A DNA stretch of 47,170 nt, from the NCBI GenBank assembly GCA_949051815.1, contig CARQVR010000022.1:1-47170 (forward strand). The letters run 5' to 3'. The notes beneath the pieces are model-generated. The model did no database searches. It had not been told where the DNA came from and saw only the letters and a list, made by a program, of their open reading frames with translations. Source of the stretch: an uncultured Lachnospiraceae bacterium (lineage in GTDB: Bacteria; Bacillota; Clostridia; Lachnospirales; Lachnospiraceae). This document shows positions 17,064-26,472 of the stretch, piece by piece; the stretch's first letter is position 1; every line of letters begins with the position of its first letter. The translations under genes and the position numbers were made by a program.

Positions 17064-18425
17064 TTAGATGAACTTCATTTTTTTGACCATATTCACAAAT
17101 TCCTGATTATTTCTGGTCTTGGCAAACATGTCGACAACACGCTCCGCCGCCTCGTCGGCCTTCATGCCGTTTAACGCCTTGCGGATGATGTTGATTGCTT
17201 CCATCTCGTCGGTATTTAAGAGCAGATCCTCTCTCCTTGTGCTGGATTTCGGAATGTCGATAGCCGGGAATACGCGCTTCTCGGAAAGCTTCCTGTCAAG
17301 CACCATTTCCATATTGCCCGTGCCCTTAAATTCCTCGTAAATCACATCGTCCATCTTGCTGCCTGTCTCCACCAGCGCCGTCGCCAGAATGGTAAGGCTG
17401 CCGCCCTCCCTCATATTGCGGGCCGCGCCGAAGAAACGCTTGGGCATATGTAACGCCGCCGGATCAAGACCGCCGGACAAGGTACGCCCGCTGGGCGGAA
17501 CTACCAGGTTGTAAGCTCTTGTCAGACGGGTAATGCTGTCTAATAAAATCACCACGTCTTTCTTATGCTCCACCAACCGCTTCGCGCGCTCAATCACCAT
17601 TTCCGACACTCTCTTGTGGTGTTCGGGCAGCTCGTCAAAGGTGGAGTAAATCACTTCCACATTCGGACCCTCGATGGCCTCTTTGATATCCGTCACTTCC
17701 TCCGGTCTCTCGTCAATTAACAGAATAATCAGATGCGATGCGGGTGCCGTTCTGGTGATGGACTTCGCCACTTCCTTAAGCAGGGTTGTCTTACCTGCCT
17801 TCGGCGGGGACACGATCATACCTCTCTGGCCCTTACCGACGGGACTGATCAGATCCATAATGCGCATGGCTACCGTGCATCCAGGCGTCTCGAGCTTCAA
17901 GCGCTCATCCGGGAAAATGGGTGTCATATTTTCAAAGTTCACCCGCCGCATAGCCACCTCCGGCGGATACCCGTTGATGGACTTCACATACAAAAGCGCG
18001 CTGAACTTCTCGTTCTGCGTCTTAATCCTCGTATTGCCTTCCAGAATATCTCCCGTTTTCAGACCGAAACGGCGGATCTGGCTGGGCGCCACATAGACGT
18101 CATGCTCGCCGGGAAGATAGTTCTCACAGCGGATAAAACCGAACCCGTCGCTCATAACCTCCAAAATCCCGCTGGCTGTAATGCCGCTGTCAAGCTCCGC
18201 CGGAAACTTCTCCTCCTCCCCGGACTCCGCCTTTTTCACAGGCGCACCCGGAGCTGCCACCGATTTGACAGCCACTTCCTTTCCTGCCGCTATGTCCTTC
18301 TCATCCTCCTTAAGCATCGCCTCCACGATCTGCGCCTTCTTCATAGTAGAAGTGCCTTTGATGCCTCTCGATTTGGCGATTTCTTTTAAGTCCGTAAGCG
18401 CCAGTGATTCATACTTTTCTCTCAT
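17064..18425 (-). CDS. rho: Transcription termination factor Rho
   Basis: 453 residues. Hexameric RNA helicase that ends transcription. Residues 1-45 are the Rho N-terminal domain; 46-80 form a lysine/alanine/glutamate linker; 83-150 the cold-shock RNA-binding domain (GFGFIRCENYLPGEHDVYV). Walker A is SPPKAGKT at 206-213, Walker B VVILLDS at 291-297. RLTRAYN and PSGRTLSGG contain the secondary RNA-binding loops. GGAGG lies before the ATG. The gene precedes rpmE on the same strand. No unusual features except the moderate linker. Confidence 0.97.
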   Translation of the reverse strand: MREKYESLALTDLKEIAKSRGIKGTSTMKKAQIVEAMLKEDEKDIAAGKEVAVKSVAAPGAPVKKAESGEEEKFPAELDSGITASGILEVMSDGFGFIRCENYLPGEHDVYVAPSQIRRFGLKTGDILEGNTRIKTQNEKFSALLYVKSINGYPPEVAMRRVNFENMTPIFPDERLKLETPGCTVAMRIMDLISPVGKGQRGMIVSPPKAGKTTLLKEVAKSITRTAPASHLIILLIDERPEEVTDIKEAIEGPNVEVIYSTFDELPEHHKRVSEMVIERAKRLVEHKKDVVILLDSITRLTRAYNLVVPPSGRTLSGGLDPAALHMPKRFFGAARNMREGGSLTILATALVETGSKMDDVIYEEFKGTGNMEMVLDRKLSEKRVFPAIDIPKSSTRREDLLLNTDEMEAINIIRKALNGMKADEAAERVVDMFAKTRNNQEFVNMVKKMKFI

Positions 18426-18760
18426 AAATTCCTCCCACGTTCTGTTCTATTCTCATTGCGCAAGCCAATTACTTCTCAAAACCACAGCATGTTTATCTCA
18501 TCAATAACTATACAGCTCTTTCGTTCGGGGATTTCGTGCCTGATACGACTCAGAAAATGATTTATGCCTGTATTGGTTTATTATACACTATCTTTTCCAA
18601 AATAGAAAGTCTTTTTTTCTGAAATAAAAAGCAAATAAAAAGGCAGATGGATATTGCAGAGAAATTTTTTATATTATAAGATAGAGTAACAGTCGTAAAA
18701 GAAAAAGCAAAGTGAAAAGTGACTTTGTTACTGAAAAACAGACAAAAGTGAGGTATTGAT
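18426..18760. other. Divergent intergenic region between rho and malic enzyme
   Basis: 335 bases without a gene, AT-rich in its middle. It must hold the promoters of both flanking genes. A weak candidate for malic enzyme is TTGCAG at 18654-18659, a 17-base spacer and TAAGAT at 18677-18682. I see no riboswitch-like structure or RNA gene. Confidence 0.5.
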
Positions 18761-19909
18761 ATGACAACCAACGAAAAAGCGCTTGCGCTGCACGAAAAAT
18801 GGCAGGGTAAGCTGGAAACCGTCTCCAAAACCCCTGTCAAAACCCGCGAAGATCTCTCCCTCGCCTATACCCCCGGCGTGGCGGAGCCATGCAAAGTGAT
18901 CGCACAGGACAAAGAAGCGGCTTACACCTACACATGGAAATCCAACACCGTAGCCGTTGTATCCGACGGCAGCGCAGTTCTCGGACTCGGCAATATCGGT
19001 CCCCACGCCGCCATGCCCGTGATGGAAGGCAAGGCTGTGCTGTTCAAGGAATTTGGCGGTGTCAATGCCGTCCCGATCTGTCTGGATACGCAGGACACGG
19101 AGGAGATTATCAAAGCCGTGACTTATCTTGCGCCTGGTTTCGGCGGCATCAATCTGGAAGATATCAGCGCGCCCCGCTGCTTTGAGATCGAGGAGCGGCT
19201 GAAAGAAACGCTGGATATCCCCGTTTTCCACGACGACCAGCACGGCACGGCCATCGTGGTATTAGCGGGCATCATTAACGGTCTGAAAGTTGTGGGCAGG
19301 AAGAAAGAGGACTGCCGGGTGGTTGTAAACGGCGCAGGCAGCGCGGGGGTGGCCATCACCAGACTTCTTCTGACCTACGGTTTTGATAATGTCATTATGT
19401 GCGATAAAGTCGGCATCATCGGTAAATCTACTGAAGGGCTGAACTGGATGCAGCAGAAAATGACGGAAGTGACCAATCCTGACAACCTGAGCGGCACGCT
19501 GGCGGACGCCCTGAAAGGCGCGGATATCTTTGTCGGCGTCTCCGCTCCTAATATCGTAACACCTGATATGGTATCTTCCATGAACCGGGATTCCATCCTC
19601 TTTGCCATGGCAAATCCTGTACCCGAGATCATGCCTGACGTTGCAAAAGCCGCAGGCGCGCGGGTGGTGGGAACGGGCCGCTCCGACTTCCCCAACCAGG
19701 TCAACAACGTGGTCGCTTTCCCCGGTATCTTCAAGGGCGCGCTGGAAGGCCGCGCCGTACAGATCACGGAGGAAATGAAACTGGCTGCCGCACAGGCCAT
19801 CGCAGCCCTTGTCCCCGATGACCTGTTAAGCGAGGACAACATTATGCCCCAAGCCTTTGACCCGAAAGTGGCCGAGGTGGTGGCTGAGGCGGTAAAGTCG
19901 CATATATAA
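18761..19909 (+). CDS. NAD(P)-dependent malic enzyme
   Basis: 382 residues. Oxidative decarboxylation of malate to pyruvate. The catalytic Tyr is in LSLAYTPGVAEPC, the Lys in GKAVLFKEFGGV, and metal ligands in NLEDISAPRCFEIEERL and PVFHDDQHGTA. The nucleotide-binding loop is VVVNGAGSAGVAI, then a MCDKVG region rather than an acidic strand end, so cofactor preference is not certain. Short bacterial type without a phosphotransacetylase domain. It is followed after 12 bases by DUF4364, and a weak promoter is listed upstream. Confidence 0.95.
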   Translation: MTTNEKALALHEKWQGKLETVSKTPVKTREDLSLAYTPGVAEPCKVIAQDKEAAYTYTWKSNTVAVVSDGSAVLGLGNIGPHAAMPVMEGKAVLFKEFGGVNAVPICLDTQDTEEIIKAVTYLAPGFGGINLEDISAPRCFEIEERLKETLDIPVFHDDQHGTAIVVLAGIINGLKVVGRKKEDCRVVVNGAGSAGVAITRLLLTYGFDNVIMCDKVGIIGKSTEGLNWMQQKMTEVTNPDNLSGTLADALKGADIFVGVSAPNIVTPDMVSSMNRDSILFAMANPVPEIMPDVAKAAGARVVGTGRSDFPNQVNNVVAFPGIFKGALEGRAVQITEEMKLAAAQAIAALVPDDLLSEDNIMPQAFDPKVAEVVAEAVKSHI

Positions 19910-19921
19910 CAAGGAGACATT

Positions 19922-20437
19922 ATGGTACAGGATCCCTTAACACTCTATAAACTGATCACGCTTTACATGCTGGACCGGGTTTCCTTTCCGCTCACCAAGG
20001 CGCAAATCGGCGATTTTATTCTGGGACACGACTACACGAACTTCCTGACATTACAGCAGGTGATCGCGGAATTGATCGACGCGGAGCTGATCCGCGCCAA
20101 GTCCCTGAGCAACCGGACCTATCTGGAAATTACGGAGGAAGGCCGAAACACGCTCTCCTACTTCGGCAACCGCATAAACGATTCCATCAAAGAGGATATT
20201 GCTGCCTTTTTTGCCGATCACGAAATGGACATGCGCAGCGAGTCCGCCATCCGTGCCGATTACTACAAATCCACATCGGGGGAGTTTGAGGCGCGTCTTC
20301 AGATAAAAGAAAAGGACGTGACAGTGGTGGATATCACCCTGTCCGTCCCTGATGAAGATACCGCAGCCGCTATCTGCGCCAACTGGCAGCAGAAAAACCA
20401 AAGCATTTACCAGTATCTGATAACCCAATTGTTTTAA
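19922..20437 (+). CDS. DUF4364 family protein
   Basis: 171 residues. The opening DPLTLYKLITLYMLDRV and the winged-helix-like stretch KAQIGDFILGHDYTNFLTLQ with LSNRTYLEITEEGR match DUF4364, a Clostridial family with an N-terminal winged helix and a C-terminal beta domain. A regulatory role is inferred from that fold. It is transcribed with malic enzyme (12-base gap; AGGAGA before the ATG) and meets DUF5722 end to end with a 10-base gap. Confidence 0.85.
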   Translation: MVQDPLTLYKLITLYMLDRVSFPLTKAQIGDFILGHDYTNFLTLQQVIAELIDAELIRAKSLSNRTYLEITEEGRNTLSYFGNRINDSIKEDIAAFFADHEMDMRSESAIRADYYKSTSGEFEARLQIKEKDVTVVDITLSVPDEDTAAAICANWQQKNQSIYQYLITQLF

Positions 20438-20447
20438 TCCCTATTTA

Positions 20448-22454
20448 TCAGCGCTTTCTGATCACTTCACTCCAGCTTGAAATGCCGATCACCCGCAGGG
20501 CAAAGTCCGTGTGTGCGGCCGATTCCGCAGTATCCACATACTTGTATGCATCATAGATGGATTTTCTGCCGCCGCCCAGCGTGCATATGCCAAGGTCCAG
20601 TCCCTGCGCCACCTCCGTGGGGGCGTCCGTCTCTCTGGAAAAGAGCATACTGTCCACATACCGGTTCGCTTCGATCATCTTATAGGCGTAGACAAAAGAC
20701 GCCGATTGCAGCTCCTGTCCCTGCGAGGAAGTGTAGCCCATCTCACTTAAAATCAGATGTCTCACCTCTCCGTCGTCCGTCAGCATTTCCGGCTTTTGCA
20801 GATAATCCGTCAGCACATGCAGATTCTTAATCGTGATCACCGGCGTGTTTTCATTCTCCTGCACATACTTGCTGTTGCTCTGCCACGCCTTCGCGCTCGT
20901 CAGCGGGAAATTGTAGGGATGCTGCGCCAGCCCCCAGTCGATATTCCCCTCCGCCTTTAAATTTCTGTTAAACTCGTCCAGAATCTCCTTTGATCCATAT
21001 CCGTTCTTGGAATAAAGACTCTTACCCCACTGCTGGTCTAAGGATATGTACACTCTGGCATTGCCGTTGATGCTTAAAAGCGCATTGTAGAAAATGCGGA
21101 AAGCTCTCGCATACTCGTCCACATAGTCAGGCGTGCTCATATGCTCGATATGATTCCACTCGCTTCTGGCATTGATCTCGTTACCGATCACCCAGTTCAT
21201 CACCCTGCCGTGCCCGGTGCCGGAATAACGGCTGGCAAGGAAGGACGCCACAGCCGCAATCGTCTCAATCCCGCTCTCATCGGCTGCGTTGAAAGCAAAA
21301 TAGGGGGCATGTCCGCCCGAGCGCGCCTTCGGATGAATCAGCTCCGGATGTGCGGATATATCGTTTAACACAATCGCCGTGGTGGTGATTCCCCTGTTGG
21401 TAAGATTGGTGAAAATATAGTCGTACTCCGCAATAATCTGCCCGTTAAAGGCATAGTTTCTTCCATTATAAGTATAGTAAACCGTAGGATAATGGTCGTT
21501 GCTCGTCTGCCCCAGAATCCGGCTTAACGGAATGTTATAGGCCGCGTGCTTCACGCCCAGATCGTCAAGCTCCGAACTCTGCAGCTTCTCCGGATCCACC
21601 AGCAGCCCTTTCTTGGAGGACGTGGCAATAAAGGAAGGGTTATATTTGGCTATGGCCTCCGGATTGGTGATGTAGCGCGGCCTTGTGATCGCAAGAAACT
21701 CCCCGTTTTTCTTCACCGCCACAACAAACTTGGAAAAAAGACGGGAGCTTGTGGTATTGTAATTGAGATTGACCGAAAAGGTCAATTCAACATCCTTCTG
21801 ATCTTCTATAATATACTCGCTGCCGGTCAGAGCCGACTGGTATGCCTTCTCCTCGAACAGATAATAATACCCGTCATCGCTGATAGCCAGATCTTTCGCC
21901 TTCATGGTAATGTCAATCTTGCCGGTCTCCGTGTTGATCAGACAGCTTTCAATGGCGGCAAAATCAGCCGCGTTCTCCGCAGTAACCTCCACTTCCTTCG
22001 GCCGCTTTTTAATCCCGTCTATCATATAGCGGGCCGCATCCACCAGCGCCCGTGTAGTGTCCTTACCGGCATTCTGCCTGACGCTGTCCTTTCTGTGCTG
22101 GGTCTTGCTGTACTCGGCAAGCCTTATGGCCTCTATATGTACCATGGCTTCCACCGCCGCGCGCTTAGCCGCAAGCATGTCCATATGCTGCTGGGTATAA
22201 TACCCGCCCGCAACGCCGCCGGCCGCAAGCACGACAGCGCAGACGACCACCAGAATCCACCATCTTTTCCTGTTTCCGGCGCCTTTCCCCTGTGCCCGCT
22301 CCGCTTTCCGCTTTGCCTTCTTCTCTTTTACTTTCCTTCTGTTTTCTGCTGCCTTCGCCTTGTCGATGCTGCGTCTTTTCTTCTTTTTTCCACGCTCTTT
22401 CGCCGCGTCCGCCGCAGATATCTTCTCTTCGTCCGTTCTATCGGTTATTTCCAT
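20448..22454 (-). CDS. Membrane-anchored DUF5722 protein, glycosidase-like
   Basis: 668 residues. Residues 1-62 are cytoplasmic and extremely basic (KKKKRRS, KVKEKKAKRKAERAQGKG), followed by one membrane helix at 65-86, so the bulk is outside the cell. The C-terminal two thirds match DUF5722, which has a TIM-barrel hydrolase look: Glu426 in VIGNEINAR and Glu571 in LSEMGYTS sit where acid/base and nucleophile residues occur in clan GH-A. A role on cell-surface or host glycans is inference. Residues ~150-260 look like an added beta-sandwich. It is followed by nothing on its strand for some distance. Confidence 0.83.
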   Translation of the reverse strand: MEITDRTDEEKISAADAAKERGKKKKRRSIDKAKAAENRRKVKEKKAKRKAERAQGKGAGNRKRWWILVVVCAVVLAAGGVAGGYYTQQHMDMLAAKRAAVEAMVHIEAIRLAEYSKTQHRKDSVRQNAGKDTTRALVDAARYMIDGIKKRPKEVEVTAENAADFAAIESCLINTETGKIDITMKAKDLAISDDGYYYLFEEKAYQSALTGSEYIIEDQKDVELTFSVNLNYNTTSSRLFSKFVVAVKKNGEFLAITRPRYITNPEAIAKYNPSFIATSSKKGLLVDPEKLQSSELDDLGVKHAAYNIPLSRILGQTSNDHYPTVYYTYNGRNYAFNGQIIAEYDYIFTNLTNRGITTTAIVLNDISAHPELIHPKARSGGHAPYFAFNAADESGIETIAAVASFLASRYSGTGHGRVMNWVIGNEINARSEWNHIEHMSTPDYVDEYARAFRIFYNALLSINGNARVYISLDQQWGKSLYSKNGYGSKEILDEFNRNLKAEGNIDWGLAQHPYNFPLTSAKAWQSNSKYVQENENTPVITIKNLHVLTDYLQKPEMLTDDGEVRHLILSEMGYTSSQGQELQSASFVYAYKMIEANRYVDSMLFSRETDAPTEVAQGLDLGICTLGGGRKSIYDAYKYVDTAESAAHTDFALRVIGISSWSEVIRKR

Positions 22455-22569
22455 GTATTCCCTTTTTCCTTTTTGTTCTGACGCACCTGAACCGTCGAAT
22501 TTCTCTCATTGTAATATCTTACACGATTATAAGGAAAAAGTCCAACACCTTTCTGTCCGCCCCGGTCTT

Positions 22570-23271
22570 TCAGTCAAACAGAATCTCATCCACCGTCACA
22601 AACTCATACCCCTGCTTTTGCAGAATATCCACTATTTCAAGAGCCGCCGTCACGGTGGACTCATATTCGTCGTGCATTAAAATGACAGCATTTTCCTGCG
22701 CCTTTCCGGTAACCTTACTGACAATTCCGCTTACGTCGCTGCTGCACCAGTCCATCGGATCTATCGTCCAGAGTACGGGAATCATCATAAGCTCCGACTC
22801 AAAACTTTTATCCCAGCTTCCGTAGGGCGGCCTCACATATTGCGGCTCTTCGCCCGTAATGCCCGAAAGCAGTTCGTTCGTCCTGACCAGCTCCGCCTTA
22901 AAAGTCTCCCTGTTATTTGCGCCAAGCTGCACATGACTGTAAGTGTGATTGCCGATCAGATGTCCCTCCTCATGCATCCGCAAAATAAGCTCCGGATATG
23001 CCTCCGCCTGTTTTCCCATCACAAAAAAGCTGGCCTTGGCGCCCCGCTCCTTCAATCCGTCCAAAAGCTGCTCCGTGTAGAACGGATGCGGCCCGTCGTC
23101 AAAAGTAATCGCTATTTTCGGCGTATCCGCAGCCTCCTCATTCATAACATCCGTTACACAGTTGACAGTACCCGCCGAAGAGGCATTTCGCACCGCCACA
23201 CCGAAACTGACCGCTGTCACGATGACCGATAATAAAATAACGATCGCTGTTTCTTTTCTTACCCTTATCAA
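22570..23271 (-). CDS. Polysaccharide deacetylase (NodB domain)
   Basis: 233 residues. An N-terminal hydrophobic segment (9-27) acts as signal anchor. NodB motifs: ITFDDGPHPFYT with Asp58 and Asp59, and the metal-binding His109/His113 in GNHTYSHV; RPPYGS; VLWTIDPMDWC; ILMHDEYEST with the catalytic His. These enzymes remove acetyl groups from peptidoglycan or other surface glycans. It lies downstream of the regulatory pair across a three-hairpin cassette and upstream of DUF5722, so a cell-wall set is likely. Confidence 0.93.
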   Translation of the reverse strand: MIRVRKETAIVILLSVIVTAVSFGVAVRNASSAGTVNCVTDVMNEEAADTPKIAITFDDGPHPFYTEQLLDGLKERGAKASFFVMGKQAEAYPELILRMHEEGHLIGNHTYSHVQLGANNRETFKAELVRTNELLSGITGEEPQYVRPPYGSWDKSFESELMMIPVLWTIDPMDWCSSDVSGIVSKVTGKAQENAVILMHDEYESTVTAALEIVDILQKQGYEFVTVDEILFD

Positions 23272-23341
23272 GAGACAACACCCGCAAACCTCTTTTCTCT
23301 AAACATATATATGCTGGAAGTCCGCGGCCGATTCCGTTTCA

Positions 23342-23490
23342 CACACTATCCCCCATGTCACAGCTCTGCTGTGACTCAAATCCGTGCGGAGAATGCCCGT
23401 ATTTTTGGCATTCTCCTGTGTGAGACTTAGTACTTCTTCACGAAGCAGCCTTTGCTGCGAGTGATTTAGAAGTACTTCTCACACTATCCC
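23342..23490. repeat. Three-hairpin cassette bounded by 11-bp direct repeats
   Basis: CACACTATCCC occurs at 23342-23352 and again at 23480-23490, the second copy spanning the histidine kinase stop codon. Between them lie three stem-loops: GTCACAGC/GCTGTGAC (23357-23375); GGAGAATGCC/GGCATTCTCC (about 23388-23417); and a long one from about 23418 to 23483 with GTGTGAGA, AGTACTTCT and CAGC arms. The direct repeats look like a target duplication. It may be a small mobile palindromic element that also serves as the kinase gene terminator. Confidence 0.65.
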
Positions 23491-24623
23491 GGAAGACGGA
23501 TCTGGAAGGCTTTCGTATATCCTTCTCCGAATCGCTGTTTTAAAAGCAGCTTGCCGCCGTGCATCTCCACGATTTTTTTGGCAATGCCAAGCCCAAGACC
23601 ACTGCCGCCCTTCGAGGAACGGGCTTTATCCCCTCTCGCAAACGGCTCGAAAATATGCGCCGCAAAAGCCGGATCAACCGGCTCCCCCTCGTCCGCCACC
23701 GTCAGCTCATACTCCTGCAGGCGTACCAGAACCCTGCCGCCCGTCATCCCGTAGCGAATCGCATTTGTGAGCAGATTGTTCACCGCCCGCCCAAGCTGCA
23801 GCCTGTCCATCTCGAAAATTACCTTTTCCTCCGGAATCTCCAGCACAAGCTCCATTCCTCTGTCCTCGAAATCCGCATAGAGAAGGGCCGCCGTCTCCCT
23901 GACAAGCTCCGCCAGATCGCCCGGCTCTTTATGCATCGTATAACCCTCGCTCTCCAGCTTCACATACTCAAAAAGAAGCGTAAGCAGCTCGTCCATGCGC
24001 ATCGCTTTCGCATAAATCGCATCCAGATACGACTGTCTGTCCTTCTCCTCCACCACTCCCTCGGAAAGCGCTCTGCTGTATCCGCAGATCGTTGTGACCG
24101 GTGTCTTAATATCGTGGGCGATATCCGAAAGCATCAGATTCCGTCTCTGGTCTCTGGCACGTTTCTGTGCCTCCTCCCGCGCAAGCAGCTCATTAAACTG
24201 CTTTGACACGATCCGGGAATAGCAGAATGCTCCCACCAGCCAGGGAAGCAGCCTGATTATCAAAAGCTCGATAATTCCTCCTATGATCATAATCCGCAGC
24301 ACCACGCCCCACACGCCGCTGTAAAGAGGAGAAGTAACCTGTATACTCATGCTGCTGCCCATTGCCTGCCCGATCTGCCGCTGCGCCCACTCTCTGATTG
24401 CCGTCGGCAGAAAACCGGTCAGAAAATAAAATAACACATGGAATAACCACCCAAGCATATTGCTGTTTCCCGTAATCTCAATCTGCTGGGCTTCCAGAAA
24501 CGCAAGCACCGCGGGGAAAAGTGCCACCCTGTAAATATAATTGACAGCCTCCCCGCCCAGATAAATCCAGAACAGAATAACCAGAAAACGCTGTACCAGA
24601 AACCATTTAACGCTCTTTTTCAT
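23484..24623 (-). CDS. Sensor histidine kinase (VanS-like)
   Basis: 379 residues. Two membrane segments (about 8-45 and 105-135) flank a short outside loop of about 60 residues. The phospho-acceptor is His170 in LSDIAHDIKTPVTTI, followed by the dimerisation helices. ATPase boxes: NNLLTNAIRYG, VADEGEPV, FEPFARGDKARS and SGLGLGIAKKIVEMHGG. The next upstream gene is its response regulator (12-base gap). The arrangement and proportions resemble VanRS-type envelope-stress pairs; the signal is unknown. The stop lies inside an 11-bp direct repeat. Confidence 0.93.
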   Translation of the reverse strand: MKKSVKWFLVQRFLVILFWIYLGGEAVNYIYRVALFPAVLAFLEAQQIEITGNSNMLGWLFHVLFYFLTGFLPTAIREWAQRQIGQAMGSSMSIQVTSPLYSGVWGVVLRIMIIGGIIELLIIRLLPWLVGAFCYSRIVSKQFNELLAREEAQKRARDQRRNLMLSDIAHDIKTPVTTICGYSRALSEGVVEEKDRQSYLDAIYAKAMRMDELLTLLFEYVKLESEGYTMHKEPGDLAELVRETAALLYADFEDRGMELVLEIPEEKVIFEMDRLQLGRAVNNLLTNAIRYGMTGGRVLVRLQEYELTVADEGEPVDPAFAAHIFEPFARGDKARSSKGGSGLGLGIAKKIVEMHGGKLLLKQRFGEGYTKAFQIRLPG

Positions 24624-24635
24624 CTGCAGCCCGCC

Positions 24636-25331
24636 TCACTCTTTTTCCATGCGGTATCCCAATCCCCTGATCGTCCGGATATACTCCCTGCCGCCGTACT
24701 CCAATTTGGCGCGCAGCTTGGAAATACACACCATCACATTGTTATCGGAAAACATGTAGGCTTCCTCCCAGCCCGCCTCAAAAATCTGCTGCTTGGTAAA
24801 CACCCTGCCCGGATTTTCCATAAAGAGCTTCATAATCCGAAATTCCACAGATGTCAGTTCAATCCGCTCCCCGTTCCGGTAAAGCAGACAGGAATCCGGC
24901 TCCAGCCACAGATTCCCTACCTGAAGCGCTGCGCTCTGCCCATCCCGTCTCTCTCCGGAGCCAAGCGCATAAAACCGTCTCAGGTTGGATTTCACCCGCG
25001 CCACTGCCTCCAGCGGAACAAACGGCTTCGTGATATAATCGTCCGCGCCCAGATCCAGCCCCAGAATTTTATCCGAATCGCTGCTCTTAGCCGAAATCAT
25101 AATCACAGGAAGATTATTTCCCTCGCGGATATTTCGTAACACCCGATATCCATCTATCCCGGGCATCATAATATCCAGAAGCGCCAGATCAATCCTCTCC
25201 TCCCTGATCAGTCTGACCGCCTCCGTGCCGTCCGCCGCCTCCACAATCTCATATCCCTCTTTTTCCAGATACAGGCGGAGTACCTCCCGGATCTCCGCCT
25301 CATCGTCTGCCACTAATATTCTGTACGCCAT
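24636..25331 (-). CDS. OmpR/VanR-family response regulator
   Basis: 231 residues from ATG at 25331, preceded by GGGGGA; an earlier in-frame start lacks a ribosome site. Receiver: ILVADDEAEI, phospho-acceptor Asp53 in ALLDIMMPGIDG, MISAKSSDSDKI and GADDYITKPF. C-terminal winged helix: LTSVEFRIMKLFMENPGR and EAYMFSDNNVMVCISKLRAK with IRTIRGLGYRME. Together with the kinase it likely controls envelope genes, perhaps the adjacent deacetylase, DUF5722 or DUF975 genes; this is inference from neighbourhood. Confidence 0.94.
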   Translation of the reverse strand: MAYRILVADDEAEIREVLRLYLEKEGYEIVEAADGTEAVRLIREERIDLALLDIMMPGIDGYRVLRNIREGNNLPVIMISAKSSDSDKILGLDLGADDYITKPFVPLEAVARVKSNLRRFYALGSGERRDGQSAALQVGNLWLEPDSCLLYRNGERIELTSVEFRIMKLFMENPGRVFTKQQIFEAGWEEAYMFSDNNVMVCISKLRAKLEYGGREYIRTIRGLGYRMEKE

Positions 25332-25354
25332 TTTAATCCCCCATGTCAGAACAG

Positions 25355-26341
25355 TTACCACTGCCGCCCGTTTTCGCTATAATGTCCGTTCATACCGTGC
25401 TGTCCATATTCATTATACTGTCCGTTCATACCGTACTGCCCATATTCATTATACTGTCCGTTCATACCGTACTGCCCATATTCATTATGCTGTCCGGATA
25501 CCGGAATCGCCATATTATTGATAACATGCGTATTTCTAAGATGACAGTACAGTGCGGCGAAGGTCAGGCTCCGGTACGGCTGCACATAGAGAATCTCCAC
25601 AATCCCGGCCGTAATCGCCCCCAGAATATGCCACAAAATGAACGACAGGCCCAAAACGAAAGTGTTCCACTTATTGCCCTCCATCATATCCCGGCTCAGC
25701 CCCAGCGCCGCCTCATACTCCATGTCCGGATGCTCTGCCAGAATATAGGGCACCATATAATACTCAAACATCTTTATAATCCCCGGTATGATAAACAGCA
25801 GCGTCCACAAAAAGATACGCAGTTCTCTGTGAAACATCACCTTAACGATATTTTTGTAAGAGTGGTCAAATCCATATGCGATCTCTTTTACCTGCGCCAC
25901 ATCTTCCACGCTCCTGATCATAAAACGGCTGCCGCCCACGCACAACGGATTAATCAGTAAGATATCGACAGCCAGAACCACTGCAAATATCGCCAGAAAA
26001 ATCGCTATCCCTATGAATCCGAAAATCACGCCCCGCACAAAGCCGGTCTTCACCTCTCCGGCCGCAAACTCTCCGCCGCCGGTCTCCTCTACCGTCATTT
26101 CATCTGATCTGGCCCGCTTTCTCACTGTGACAATGCTTTTCTTTCCGGCCGCTTCACCACCATCTTCCTCCCATTCCTCTGCCTCTTTTTCCGCACTATT
26201 ATCAAATACGGTTTTGTGGAAAGAAATACCGCCCGTCTCACACCCCATCAGCACAAGAATCAGGGACACCATCACAATCTTCCAGTAATTTCTGCGCAGA
26301 GCCTCTTTGGCCGCTTCCTTTAATCCGCCTCTCGTCCACAT
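25355..26341 (-). CDS. DUF975 membrane protein with 12-residue C-terminal repeats
   Basis: 328 residues. The start GGLKEAAKEALRRNYWKIV is typical of DUF975, membrane proteins of Firmicutes with six helices and no known function. Hydrophobic stretches lie at about 17-35, 110-130, 130-150, 185-210 and 230-260. A charged insertion (AEEWEEDGGEAAGKKS) follows the first helix. The last ~45 residues are a Gly/Tyr/Asn/Gln-rich tail of repeats of the type NEYGQYGMNGQY. GGAGG is nine bases before the ATG. It lies directly upstream of the regulator gene (24-base gap), so it may be in the same transcript. Confidence 0.87.
   Translation of the reverse strand: MWTRGGLKEAAKEALRRNYWKIVMVSLILVLMGCETGGISFHKTVFDNSAEKEAEEWEEDGGEAAGKKSIVTVRKRARSDEMTVEETGGGEFAAGEVKTGFVRGVIFGFIGIAIFLAIFAVVLAVDILLINPLCVGGSRFMIRSVEDVAQVKEIAYGFDHSYKNIVKVMFHRELRIFLWTLLFIIPGIIKMFEYYMVPYILAEHPDMEYEAALGLSRDMMEGNKWNTFVLGLSFILWHILGAITAGIVEILYVQPYRSLTFAALYCHLRNTHVINNMAIPVSGQHNEYGQYGMNGQYNEYGQYGMNGQYNEYGQHGMNGHYSENGRQW
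25391..25498 (-). repeat. Three tandem 36-bp in-frame repeats in the DUF975 tail
   Basis: Three consecutive 36-bp units (25391-25426, 25427-25462, 25463-25498) differ at only a few positions, and a degenerate fourth lies at the 3' side. Each encodes 12 residues, so copy-number change would keep the frame. Confidence 0.9.
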
Positions 26342-26472
26342 GCCTGATTTCCTCCTTATATCCGATATCCGGCGTCCCCGGTATGGGTGCCGTCCTGTTT
26401 ACCCTGTCAGAATAACACGTTTTTCTTAATGCACAAGGGGCGCTGCCTTAACCAAACCTTAAACAACTCCTT

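Noticed and set aside
18562..18840. Minus-strand 92-codon frame between rho and malic enzyme
   Set aside because: Phe/Ser-rich translation of AT-rich promoter DNA running into malic enzyme; no ribosome site.
25343..25960. Open frame and CRISPR-like repeat pattern on the plus strand
   Set aside because: The repeats are contiguous 36-bp units without spacers and encode the DUF975 tail in frame on the minus strand.
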